Below are positions 1 through 11,400 of a stretch of 64,000 nucleotides of DNA, piece after piece (position 1 is the stretch's first letter; each line of letters opens with the position of its first letter). Below the pieces are notes generated by a model that saw only the letters and a program-made list of their open reading frames with translations, had not been told where the DNA came from and did no database searches. The position numbers were made by a program, and so were the translations under genes. The stretch comes from Cheilinus undulatus. Its lineage: Eukaryota > Chordata > Actinopteri > Labriformes > Labridae. The DNA lies in the NCBI RefSeq assembly GCF_018320785.1, contig NC_054881.1:17980275-18044274 (forward strand), written 5' to 3'.

Positions 1-374
1 TAAATATAATTTTTGCAAATAAATGTTATAATGATAAAACCTTTTCCCTTGACCATATCTTTGTTGGTGTGAACAAGGCATTGATGTGTTACAAACAGTT
101 TCAAGTTTACCTCTCAGTTTATTCAAGTTAAGTGATTAATCGCTGAATTTATGAAGTAAATACCAATTAATCTCCAGACTTTGATATTCTTTCATATAGA
201 CTTTTTGTATCATCTTAAACTAAGGGCAAATTAATTTTTTGTTTGGATACAGAGCTACCTTTATTTTAGAAAGAAAAAAAAACTTTTACCGGTATGTCAT
301 GAAACTGAGATTTGATGAGATCAAAACTGAACTTTCTGGCCTAAATTCAAGGCACCATGTGTGGGGGGAAAACA

Positions 375-690
375 AACACTGCACCTCACCCTGAACACAC
401 TATCCTCCCCGTGAAACATGGGGGTGGCAGCATCATGCTGTAGGGATGCTTTTCTTCAGTCGGGGCAGGGAAGCTCGTCAGAGTTAATTGCAAGATGGAT
501 GGAGCCAAAGGCCAATCTTGGAAGAAAACTGGTTAGAATCGGCGAAAGACTTGAGACTGGGGCGGACGTTCATGTTCCAGCAGGACAACGACCCTAAACA
601 TACAGCCAGAGTGACAATGGCATGGTTTAGATTGAAGCATGTTCATGTGTTAGAATGGCCAAGTCAAAATTATGAGTTAAAAAATTCAAG
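375..690 (+). mobile_element. Tc1/mariner transposase fragment
   Basis: The plus strand holds a decayed piece of a Tc1-type transposase. Near 415-450 it encodes the [13 protein letters not shown] type motif, and at 570-665 a run containing QQDNDPKHTA followed by LEWPSQ, which carries the second catalytic Asp region of the DD34E family. The frame changes between the two blocks and both terminal inverted repeats are missing, so it is a dead internal fragment. Its 3' side runs straight into the AT-rich fold-back repeat. Confidence 0.8.
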
Positions 691-1095
691 ATTATGAGGC
701 AAAACGTCAAAACTGTGATACACAAAGTTAAAATCATGAGCTAAAAGGTCAAAATTAAAAGATTGTCATGTGTGACATTAAATTCTAAATTATGAGAATA
801 AAGGTCGGAGTTATGAGATAAGTCTAAATTTTGGTGAGTAATTATTATGAAAAAGAGAATTTTAACTAAAAACTAGCTAGACAGCTATCTATTTATATCT
901 ATTTGAGTTTATATCTCATAATTTCTTTCACTTCGTAATTATGGCTCACTCACATGATAAAAATTAATTTTTTTTAAACTCACAATTATGACATTTATCT
1001 CAAAATTTCGACTTGAAATCTTAACATTTATCTTATAATTATCTAATTGTCTTTTTTTATTCTTTTAAGTGGTGGAAATTGGTTCACGTATATTC
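655..1095. repeat. AT-rich fold-back element, partial copy
   Basis: From about 660 to 850 the plus strand repeats variants of AAGTCAAAATTATGAGATA. From about 900 to 1045 it carries the same unit in reverse complement (TATCTCATAATT...). The right end, near 1064-1082, reads TTTAAGTGGTGGAAATTGG, like the right end of the larger copy at 7150-8010. The left terminal repeat is not visible. I infer a second, truncated member of the same non-autonomous family. Confidence 0.55.
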
Positions 1096-1283
1096 AAATC
1101 AAATTAAATGTTTTTAAAATCTATCTTTTTAAGCGTCTTTCCCATGCTGGAACCTTGCTGTTGGCAGTAATGCAACTTCATGGATGCCAGCTGCCGTTAA
1201 ACACCACAGAAGAAGAAGTGGAACCTTGCTGCGATGAAAAACCGGGCTAAGAAACACGGAATGTTTTAGTGAAGCACCTAAAA

Positions 1284-1294
1284 CGCGGAAGTAA
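1284..1294 (+). promoter_or_regulatory. ETS-type site upstream of brcc3
   Basis: CGCGGAAGTAA contains the GGAAGT core bound by ETS/GABP factors and lies about 70 bp upstream of the brcc3 ATG in a locally GC-richer patch. No TATA box is obvious. GABP sites are common in housekeeping promoters, which fits a ubiquitous DNA-repair and immune deubiquitinase. This is a motif call only. Confidence 0.35.
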
Positions 1295-1360
1295 AGCGCC
1301 GCTGTTGTGTTTATGTTTTCGTTCTACCACTTTTCGAGTAATAGACTAAACTAGAAGAGT

Positions 1361-2420
1361 ATGGCGGTGAGCGCGGTTCACCTGGAGTCAGACGCCTTCC
1401 TGGTGTGCATGAATCACGCCCTGAGCACAGAGAAAGAGGAGGTAATGGGTCTGTGTATTGGAGAGGTGGAGGTAACCCGCATCGTCCACATCCACTCAGT
1501 CATCATCCTCCGCCGCTCGGACAAGAGGAAGGACCGGGTGGAGATCTCTCCGGAGCAGCTGTCTGCGGCTTCGACAGAAGCGGAGAGGCTGGCAGACATC
1601 ACCGGCAGACCGATGCGGGTGGTGGGCTGGTACCACTCCCACCCACACATCACCGTTTGGCCCTCACATGTTGACGTGAGGACCCAGGCCATGTACCAGA
1701 TGCTCGACCAGTGCTTCGTGGGCCTTATCTTTTCCTGCTTCATCGAGGATAAAAACACCAAAACAGGCCGGGTCCTATACACCTGTTTCCAGTCCGCGCA
1801 GGCGCAGAAAGGCTCCGAGTACGAGCGAGTGGAGATCCCAATTCACGTCGTACCTCGTGAAGCCATAGGTAAATAAATGTAATCTTAGATACAACTTGAA
1901 ACTTTGATATGATAAAAGTAAAAGTCTGATTGTCGTTATACTCCAGCAATTAAGCTACAGGTCTTTCACATTTACAACTAGGGCAGGCAGATTCACATAT
2001 GACGTCATAATTGCTCAAAAACTTGAATAAAAAGTGCTTTTTAAGGTTAGGTACTTTTTGATCATGAAACACAAAGATTGTATTGTTTGAAAGTGGTTGG
2101 TTTTTATAAACTATCAAAACATCAAATTCCCTGACAATCTTGCAGGTAAAGTGTGCCTGGAGTCCGCTGTTGAGCTTCCTCGGATCCTGTGCCAGGAGGA
2201 GCAGGACACCTACCGTAAAATCCACAGCCTGGCACACCTGGACCCTGTGACAAAGATCCACAACGGCTCGGTGTTCACTAAGAACCTGTGCAGCCAGATG
2301 TCTGCAGTGAGTGGTCCGCTGCTGCAGTGGCTCGAGGACCGACTTGAGCAGAACAAGCAGAGCATCGTAGAGCTGCAGCGGGAGAAGGAGAGGCTGCTGC
2401 AGGAGCTGGCTGCTCTGTGA
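1361..2420 (+). CDS. brcc3: Lys63-specific deubiquitinase BRCC36
   Basis: Two coding exons, 1361-1868 and 2146-2420, join in phase 1 across GT-AG borders and give 260 aa. The start is the first ATG after the ETS-containing upstream patch. Residues 1-170 form an MPN+/JAMM domain with Glu27, then His92-Ser-His94 and Asp105 in HSHPHITVWPSHVD, the full zinc and catalytic set. The C-terminal part (about 200-260) is a helical, coiled-coil segment ending in LQREKERLLQELAAL. BRCC36 cleaves K63-linked ubiquitin within the cytosolic BRISC and nuclear BRCA1-A complexes, with an Abraxas-family partner supplying activity. The human protein is about 316 aa and its gene has many exons; this copy is short and intron-poor but appears intact. 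Its 3' neighbour cfap44 is convergent. Confidence 0.95.
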
Positions 2421-2643
2421 GCCCGAGGACACAGACTATTGACAGACTGCTGAAAAAGACCACCTGTTTTGAAATGACAACTCTTAGAACTGTTCAAAGC
2501 CTGATGTATCAGTGTTTGATACAGTATATTATACATTATAATCTCTGTTCTTGTTGAAGCTATTCCAGAAATCACAGCTGAATGTAATATAAGTGCACAA
2601 AGTTTTATACAGCATTGTGTGAAAAGATGAGCATTACTCCTGC

Positions 2644-2649
2644 AATAAA
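2644..2649 (+). terminator. brcc3 polyadenylation signal
   Basis: AATAAA lies 224 bp after the brcc3 stop codon, in an AT-rich stretch before the Tc1-type element that begins near 2830. It is the first canonical signal downstream and would give a short 3' UTR. Confidence 0.6.
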
Positions 2650-2829
2650 TCTGCCAAACTTTGTTATTGAATCATTTCATCAAGATGTTGATTAATCCAC
2701 TCTTCATAACAGTTTTGAGCAGCTACATTCAATTTTATCTTTTGTTGTTTTAATTAAAATAAGTTCCTATATTGTGCTCTTAAGTATCAAAAACCATCAA
2801 ATCAGTCACATTACTGTGTTTACTGTACT

Positions 2830-3400
2830 ACAGTGCCTGTAAGTATTCACCTCCTTGTATGCGCTACCCTTTTATTGATTTTATAAATCAGTCAGGATCA
2901 ATATAATTTGGCTTTTCGACAAAAAAGAACAACTCTGATTTAAAATTGCTAACAGATTTCTACAAATAAATATACATAAAAATAAAATGTGATGTAAAAT
3001 AAGTGATTGCATAAACATTAACCATCTTCAAGTCAGTTTTCAGTAGATGCACCTTTGGCTGCAATCACAGGACTGAGGCTGTTTAGATAGGTCCCAATCA
3101 GGCTTGCACATCTGGACACTGCAATTTTACTATAATCTTCTTTGCAAAACTGCTCAAGCTCTGTCAGGTTGCATAGGTAGCAAGCATGAACAACCCTTTT
3201 CAAGTCCAGCCACAAGTTCTCTATCAGATTGAGGTTTGACTCAGCCACTTCAGAAAATTCACCTTGCTGTCTTTAAACCACAGAGTCTCCCACATGACTT
3301 TTGGTAAACTCTTGTCAAGTTTGATGAGTTTTCTCTAACTGTGGCTTTCTCTTTGCCACTCTCCCATAAAGTTTTGACTGGTGAATCACCTTTGCAGTAT
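2830..3400 (-). mobile_element. Tc1-like element, 3' part with transposase C-terminus
   Basis: The left end, acagtgcctgtaagtattcac, is the outer inverted repeat typical of fish Tc1-like elements. The minus strand at 3033-3248 encodes the transposase C-terminus, with NLIENLWLDLKRVVHA and [20 protein letters not shown]. The match fades by about 3400 and the other end is absent. The copy at 50212-50996 shares the same terminal sequence and the same internal text, so both are members of one family. Confidence 0.8.
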
Positions 3401-4000
3401 TTGTTTTGTTTTATTTTTAAGATGTAGCCTACATTTTAGACCCAACAGTTTGACTTTAAAGGGAAATAAGGCTGACTGAAAAATAAAGATTTTAAACAAG
3501 TTTCTAAGTCTTTTTAGCCATTATCATTCTTTCAATGAGGCTAAGTTTTTAAGAGTCAAATTAATTGAATATACAAAAAAATTAAGATAACACTGGGTCA
3601 TTTTTGTTGTTTCAAATGGGAAAAAGCCAATTAGCCAGGGATTTTGTATAATGTAACAGTAACTAAGGTCGACGTGGCTTGAAAAGGATCAATACTATCT
3701 TTTTCTCTTTTTTCCCTCGTGCGGCTCTGTCAAACCTCAGTTTCATTCAACCTCTCTGTCATAATTCTGTTTCACCAGCAGGTGTCCTCATCTCTTTTTA
3801 AGAGATACTGTGTCAAGGCTCACCTCTGTTTGCATTTGTTTCATTTTTTTAATAGAGAGGCAACAAATATAGGAGTGCAAGGTTCTCAAGTTGGGCAATT
3901 TCTTCATGTAAGCTGTCAAAAATTCTTTCATGTTGATGAAATTGCACACAAAAATATTGTTGGTCAAAGAATATAGGTTCTTGTGCAAGGTATATAATTT
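3400..4000. other. Intergenic, nothing recognised
   Basis: This is AT-rich sequence between the Tc1-like fragment and the Penelope-like fossil. Short open frames exist on both strands, but none shows family similarity, splice logic or codon bias, and I see no RNA gene. Confidence 0.5.
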
Positions 4001-4004
4001 TGGG

Positions 4005-4740
4005 TAGAACTCTAGTTCTCATCCATCAAGGCCATGGTTATCCAACTCTTTGTTAAGGGGACAACTGGAATTGACTGAGGTTCTTGAAGATGTTGTGCCT
4101 CTCCTCCAAAAGGCTTCTTCAGTTCTACAGTAACTGGGGCCAGATCCAGAAAATATAACATCTGTTAATTATTCATATGCTGATGATCTGGGTGATCATC
4201 TGAGTGTCATCAGCAGAGTTGTCGACCACCTGAGGGCATGCCCTTCTGGGCCTCTTCAGGTTTACCAGGGCCACATGATGTCAGGTCTTGTGATCCAGAG
4301 TAAAAGTGTTGTTTGGTTTGCTGTTGAAAGGAATTCAAGGCTGCATTATACATAAGGAATAAGAAATGCCTAGTCTGCCTTCTTTGTTCAAGGATGGATT
4401 ATCCAGAATGACATAGATGGCTTCTTTGATGACTCTCTCTTCTCTGGCCAATATCTGAACGCTGTTATCCTCAAAGGACTGTCCTGTCTCTTTTAGATGT
4501 AAATGAGCCGAGTCCTGACCAGATGAGTTGGCTCTCCTGTGTTGGGCGATGCATTTTTGTAAGGGTTGTTTTTTCCCTGGTATAAGAGTCTTTGCATTCC
4601 TCTGTGCATTTCATGGCATATACCTCATTAGTTTGGATACTGGTCAGAGAAGATTGCAGGTTTAAGAGAAGTGTCAAGGAAGCCATTTATGTGGGTAGTT
4701 TATTGATTCTGGTTATCAAGATGTCAAGTAGACTCCTGCA
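4005..4740 (-). mobile_element. Penelope-like (Neptune type) retroelement fossil
   Basis: On the minus strand the region 4471-4686 encodes text like the GIY-YIG-side C-terminus of Penelope-like elements (VYAMKCTEECKDSYTRE, then HRPTQESQ). The lower-coordinate flank reads, in reverse, as the common fish tail CTGAAGAAGCCTTTTGGAGG followed by a Pro-Val-Thr-Lys-like run into AACAAAGAGTTGG. The element is 5' truncated, without the reverse transcriptase region, and clearly broken with several disruptions. Family assignment rests on recalled sequence patterns. Confidence 0.6.
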
Positions 4741-5426
4741 CACTTTTTGAAAACACAAAAATTGATATGTTGGAACCTGTTTGATACCTAAGCAACAAAA
4801 ATAAGAGTTCAAGGTACCCAGTAGTGGGAAGTTCCTTGTTTTTTACTCGTCAAAACTGCTGCACACTGTCTAAACTGCACAAAAGATAAGCAACATTATA
4901 AACAGTGGTTTTGGTACCAAAAAGCATGCAACGTATTTCTGCAATCGAGACATTTTGCTAAAATTTGCCCGAATTTCTTGGTTATTAAACACAAGAAATA
5001 AGACATTGGGTACATCTAAATTCAATTTCTGATGCCATGGTGACATAAACCGAATTTTTACTTGAATCTTATGAAAGTTCAAATCTGGTGTCACAACAAT
5101 CCCAATAATTTACAAGAAAAGATCCAAATACCAGTAACTACAGTCGTCCTCCAAGTAACGGTTGCATGTTTCCTTAAAGGATCTCTTTTCTAAATCAGTG
5201 ACAGGAAGGGCTTAAAAAAAAAAGTTTTTATCGCAAAGCCAAGCAGATAGCTTTAATTAATGAGAAACAAATAACTGTTTCTACTCTTCTCTTACTAATA
5301 TGCCATTACATGAAAATAATGAAAATAATTAATTAAATGAAGTACTTTTTACTGTTAAAAATAACTTTCAAGAAAATGCTATGACCGAGAAGACCTCTCT
5401 GTATTTTCTCTGACCTCTGTCAATTG
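4741..5426 (-). other. cfap44 3' flank and probable 3' UTR
   Basis: This is AT-rich sequence following the cfap44 stop codon on the minus strand. The only polyadenylation-like hexamer near the stop is ATTAAA (5252-5257 on the minus strand), about 170 bp downstream. I see no gene or recognisable repeat in the rest. Confidence 0.35.
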
Positions 5427-8400
5427 TTAATCAGCTCCTGTCATGGTGCAGTCTGTGGGGGTGTAGACGGGATCAAGAGCATGTGGTGAGACTTGGCCAG
5501 GGGCCACGACGTAGCCTCCTTGACGGGACAGGAGGAAAATGTCTTTCCTTAAGGCCTCAGCCTGCTGGGATTGTTTTTTCACGTGTTCCCGGAGCCGCTG
5601 GATGTCCTCGTGAATCACACGTCTCCTGTAGTCCTGGAACTGTCTGCCCTGGATTCACAAAAATAAAAGCAACCTGAAAAATGCTTTATTAACACCTGTG
5701 TTATGACAGGACAGAGAAAGCAGAAGTCAACATTGGTATGGCAAAATGCCTTCCTATTTTAAAACAGTGGGTCCAGTGTTTAAGAACATAAAATAAACTG
5801 AATTAAGAAGTATTTTACCATTTTCTTCTGCCTGCCGTTGAGTTTTTTCTCCAGTTCTCTTTTCTGGTTGAGGAGGCTTGTTATGCTGCGGAGACAGTCT
5901 GTGTTGTGCTTGGTCTCCTTCATCAGAGCCTCACGTGCCTCATCCACTTTCCTCTAAATGTCACACACACAAAAATATCACTTGACTTTTCTTATTACCC
6001 TGTTTTTGAAGAAAAAACAATTTAGAGATACAGACACCATATTCATGTTTAAGCGCATTCAGACACAAACACAGACTCAGCTTACGTCCCACTCTTTGAT
6101 TTCTTTAGCATATGCAATTTCCTTCTGGAGTTTCTCTTGCTTGAGCTCCTCCACCGTCCTGCTCCCTAACAGCGTCTGCATCACCTCCAGATCCACCAGC
6201 CCCCCGTACTTCATCATCATCAGCTGGTTACACTCCTCCTCCAGCACTACAAACACATAAGCATACAGGATTTTTAATTTTTCATGTTCAGTTTGTACCC
6301 AAGGCATAACAAGAGTTTTATATTAAGCTTTAAAGGAACTTCTTCCAAACCCTGAATCATGGTGTTCATGCGTTTACGGTCATGGAGGAGCCTGACATGT
6401 TGCTGCCGAGCAGCATCATACAGATTCTTCTGCTGGTCTTTCTCCACCTGTAGCTGCTCGATTCGCTCCTGCAGTCGATTCAGCTCCGTACGGTTCAGAA
6501 CCAGCGCTGGGCTCAGGTCAGATGGCACTGAGCCATTAGTGAGAAACTCAATCTAGTGCAAGAATGAAAATGCTGAAGAAACATGGTTACTTCTGGCTCC
6601 TAATAACATATGCCAATTGCTAAAATGTCAAACTTGAGGCTTCAAAATAGCAAATAATGACAGATTTGACAGTTCCTTTCTTGGCTGTACCTGGCTCAGT
6701 CTGAGCGGAATCACTATATCCAGTTCGTTCATCTTCTGCTGTTTTTCCCTGTAAGCTAACTCCAAGTCTTCCTCTGCTGCCTTACGACCGCTCTTTACAG
6801 ATTTCTCCTGCAGAGCCAAGCATGAGAAGAACACAATGGTAAACACCAACAGACACAAGACAATAGAGATGAGATAGAAAGATAATCAGCTATGACCTTT
6901 TTCACCAGGGTCTCACACTGCCTACGCAGAAATTCGGTGCTCTTCTTCTCCTCCACCATGAGCTCCTCGAGGTCCAGCCGACGCTCCCGCAGCTGCAGCG
7001 TGTTCTCAAACAATTCTTGCTCACAACCTGCAAGACACATACACCGTTTTACACAAAAAGGTAAAGAGCATTGAACTTAAGGCACTATAAGTAAAGAAAA
7101 AAGCATAGAAAAAGTCGCCTTATGAAAAATAAAAAAAAAAGGTGATGTCTGGCTCCAAAATATGGAAGCCAATTTCTGCCACTTTAGAAAAATTGAAAAA
7201 ATAAAGTTAGATACAAACTTTTAAAAAGCTTAAGTCAAAATAGTGAAATAAAAAGTCAAAATCAAGAGACAGTTAAAACTCTGATATAAAAGTCATACTT
7301 CTGAGAAAAAAAGTCATAATTACAAAATAAAGTCAAAATTATGGGATTAAAAAGTCATGATACTGAGATGCATTTGTTAGTCTATAAAAAAGACTATAAA
7401 ATAGAAATCCATTATATTATGGGATAAGAGGTCGAGAATATGATTTAAAAAAATGCATCAATATGAAATAAAAAGTCAGAATTATGAGATATAAGGTTCA
7501 ACTTCTAAGATAATAGGTCAGAATAATGAATAAAATGTCAAACTTCTTAAGAGAAAGTCACAATTATGAGATAAAAACTCAAGGTCTGTATTTCAAAAAG
7601 ATCAAAATAACAAGGAATAAATCATTAATATGAAAAAAAAGATATGAAAGGTCAAAATAATGAGACAAGGAGTCATAATTATGAGATAGTAAGTCAAAAT
7701 TAGTTAATAAAGTCATATTTATGAGATGAAAAGTCATAATTATGAAATACTTAATTATAATTGTGAAATAAAATGTCAGAATAATGAGAAAGTAAGCCAT
7801 GACTATGATGTCAAATTTTTTTATTTCATTACCCCCTGTCTTTCAATGTTTTAAGATGCCAAAATTTTGACTTTATATCTCATAATGATGTCTTCTCATC
7901 TCATAATTCAAACTTATGGTTTAACTGTATTGTTTGATAATTACGCTTCTTTCATATTTTTTCTTATTTTAAGCATTGGAAATGGGCTTCCATACTAAAA
8001 ACCCCAGAAGATGACTGCTAAAATTCAAAATGGCAGTGCATTAATTATTGGTTGACTGATAAAGAGATATTTATACCATTAATGTGAGCATGGCCTTGTT
8101 GATGTGTAGACCCCATCTCAACAGTAGTGCTGGTTAAAAGTTCCTAGCGAAAAAGATTAAAACCTTTCCCACCAGAATACCAACCTGGAGGGCAAACACT
8201 TGTGTCTAAACCTCCTTCCTCCTCTGAGCTTTCATCATAATCTTCATCTGAGTCTTCATCTGATTCTTCATCTGAGTCTTCATCACTACCCTCTTCTTCT
8301 TCTGCAAACAGTTAAATCAAGGAGGAAAAATGAATAAACATTATATAGTTCTTTAGAAATGAACATGGTAAGGATCTCTTTCCCCCTGTCACCTTCATCT

Positions 8401-11400
8401 CCAGTTGGCTCTTTCTTTTTCACACGTTTGATCTTTTCCTTCAAGACTTTGGTCAGAAATTCTTCAAACTTGTGCTCTAGACCTAACAAGGCCTGGAAGG
8501 CAGCAAACAGGGCCTTTTCTCTCTCCTGCAGCCTGGTGATGTCGGCCCTCTTCTGTTCAAGCTGCTCATTGAACTCCTCCAGCTTAGACTGTTTGGAAGA
8601 GATTCAAGTATATGAAGGTGAATTTTCAGCCCAGTCAGGGGTCCTGAGCTCTGTGGATCAGATTTTCATTGAGGATATCTCTGTACTTCTCTCAACTCTA
8701 CTTTTCCTCAGTGTTGACTAGTCTCCCAGTCCCTGCTGCTGAGAAACACCCCCACAGCATGATGCTACCACCACCATGCTTCACTGCTGGGATGGTATTG
8801 GGCAAGTGATGAGCAGCGCCTGGTTTCCTCCCGACATAATGTTTAGAACTGAGGCCAAACGGTTCAATCTTGGTCTCATCGGACCAGAAAATCTAGTTTC
8901 TCACTGTCTGAAAGTCCTTCAGGTGCTTTTTTTGCAAGCTCTATGTGGGCTTTCATGTGTGTTACACTGAGAGAGAGACTTACACCTAGCCATTCTGTCA
9001 AAAAGCCCAGATCAGTGGACGGCTGCAGTGATGGTTGTCCTGCTGGAACTATGTCCCATCTTCACACAGGATCTCTAGAAGTCAGCCAGAGTGACCATGT
9101 GGTTTCTTGGTCACCTCTCTCAATAAGGCCCTTCTACCCTGCTCAGTTTGACCGGGTGACCAGCTCATGGAAGAGCCCTAGTTGTGTCAAACTTCTTTCA
9201 TCTGAAAATAATAGAGGCCACTGTGCAGCAGTAACATTTTTGTAGCCTTTGCAACAATCCTCTCTGAGCTATGCAGGCAAGTAAATGGTAGATCATGTCC
9301 AATTGGTTTAATTTACCACAGATGGACTCCAATCAAGACGTAGACACATCTCAGCAACAATAGAGAGAAATGGGAGGAACCTTTTTGCTTTGTGTTTTTG
9401 CAAAGGGTCTGAATACTTATGTCAGTGTAATATTTCAGTGTTTTTAAATACATTTGCAAAAATGTTCCGAATTATGTTGTCTCTTTGTCATCATATGGTT
9501 ATAAGAGAGAAGGAGAGAAAAAAATGAATTTAAAAGATTTTAGTATCAGGTAGCAACATGTTTGTTGTAAATAATCAAACACATTAATTTTTAATAGAAG
9601 AAAAAATATTTTCATGAGTTCTTTGATAATAAATAAGTTAGCGATTAGTTTTGATAAATATCAAAATTACAGTAATGTACTGATATATCTTAAAGTTTAT
9701 ATATGAGAATTATATATGAATCTTGTTATAATATAAACATTGTAATTTGTATATTACAAAAAGTCTCAGAAAGTCAGTTATTGTTCAGTGTTATAGATAC
9801 AGTTTAATTAATTTCTGCTTCTTTACATTTTCAATTTGCACATTAAGACCAAAATATTAAATTTCTGTTAGTTAACACGTCACTTATTAAACCAACACAG
9901 TGGAAGCATTATATCTGTGCATGGACAAAAATGTTGTTTTATGTCTGTCTATGACTGTATGAATATTTAGCTTTTCTACATGCTTGAAAAAGATATTTCA
10001 ATTTAACTCAACTTAGCAATCAGTTTAATTACAACAACAGTTTGTAAAAAAAAAGAGTGATAATTTACAGCAAGCAGAAACTAACTGTGTAATAACAGTG
10101 ACATGTCAGATTTATAAAAAGGTTGCCTAAAGAGTAAAAAAAGGCTACACTACAGTAATTAACACTATGAAAGATCCTCAAGGAGGAAAACCACAATTAC
10201 ACTTGGCAGCTGTGAAACAATGAATAAACTCTCTCCTACCGTGATGTTTTCCTCCTCTTTAATGTGTGCGTTGAGTTTTTCCTGCAGGCTGTCCTCCCTA
10301 TTCTCAAACTCTTGGATGAGCAGCAGCTCCTGGTACAGCGTTAGCTGACGGAGGTCGGCCATCTTCAGCTGCCAGTCCAGATGCAGCTTCTGGTGACGCA
10401 GAAGCTTCAGCTCCGCATCAAAGTGACACACCGAAGCCTCCATCTGATGGTTATAAAAGTACAGGCACAATGCATTGTCAGTCTAAGATATTTAGATATC
10501 CCTTAAAAAAGGGATTGGTAATATAGCCCAAAAATCATATCACAATATTTTCAGCTGAATTGCAATTCATAATATACATCTCAGTATTTTGTCTGTAAAG
10601 AAATAGCAAAAACAAAGTCAGTTCTAAGTCAATTTCACATGAGAAGAATTCCAAAAGTCTCAGGCACTTTTAATGACAGCCAGCTGCACAATATCAACAT
10701 TTATAAGGAAAATTACAACAAATGAACTTCACATTTGTGAAAAAATTTCCCACGTGACCATGAGCCTGCTATGTCTTCTTACTGTAAACAATCTTTTTAT
10801 TAGGCATCACATTACAAATCTATTTTTTTCTTTTCAAATCAACTTCTACGTTAACTATATCAATACAAGCCATACTAGTTATTCTTTATCTCATTTTAAA
10901 ATATATTGATATTTCAAAACTTGACATAGTGCCCAGCCCTGCTACAGATATTTGCTTATGATAAAAAGTTTGATGGAAATTAATCTGAGTAAAGCCATCA
11001 CATAAGTAAACAAAAGCAGACCTCCTCCAGCAGAGAGTCCTGCTCGTACAGACGTCTGATCTCCTCCTCTCTCTGCAGCTCCTCCTCCAGCTCACTCAGC
11101 TCTGCTCCTTCCTCTCCTGCTGTCCGCTCTTCTTCTCTGGAAACTGATGTAGCTGACAGGCTCAGAGTTTCTTCCTCCCTTGTCTTTTTCTTCTCCTCCT
11201 CTTTCTCCAGCTGATCCAATACATTAGTATCTCCATCCTGCACCATGGTCTGCAACCTGTTGGAAATTTCACACAGTCCATTTTTTTTCTTAACTTTAAT
11301 CAATGGTATTCAGAAACCTGTGGTTTAATCTGAATCGGTAACAGATAAGGGCAGAGATTTTGGTATGGAAGGTGTTCTGGTATACATTAGTTGTTCTGAC

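Noticed and set aside
1414-1782. 122-aa open frame on the minus strand
   Set aside because: It is the antisense shadow of brcc3 exon 1, whose JAMM frame is unambiguous.
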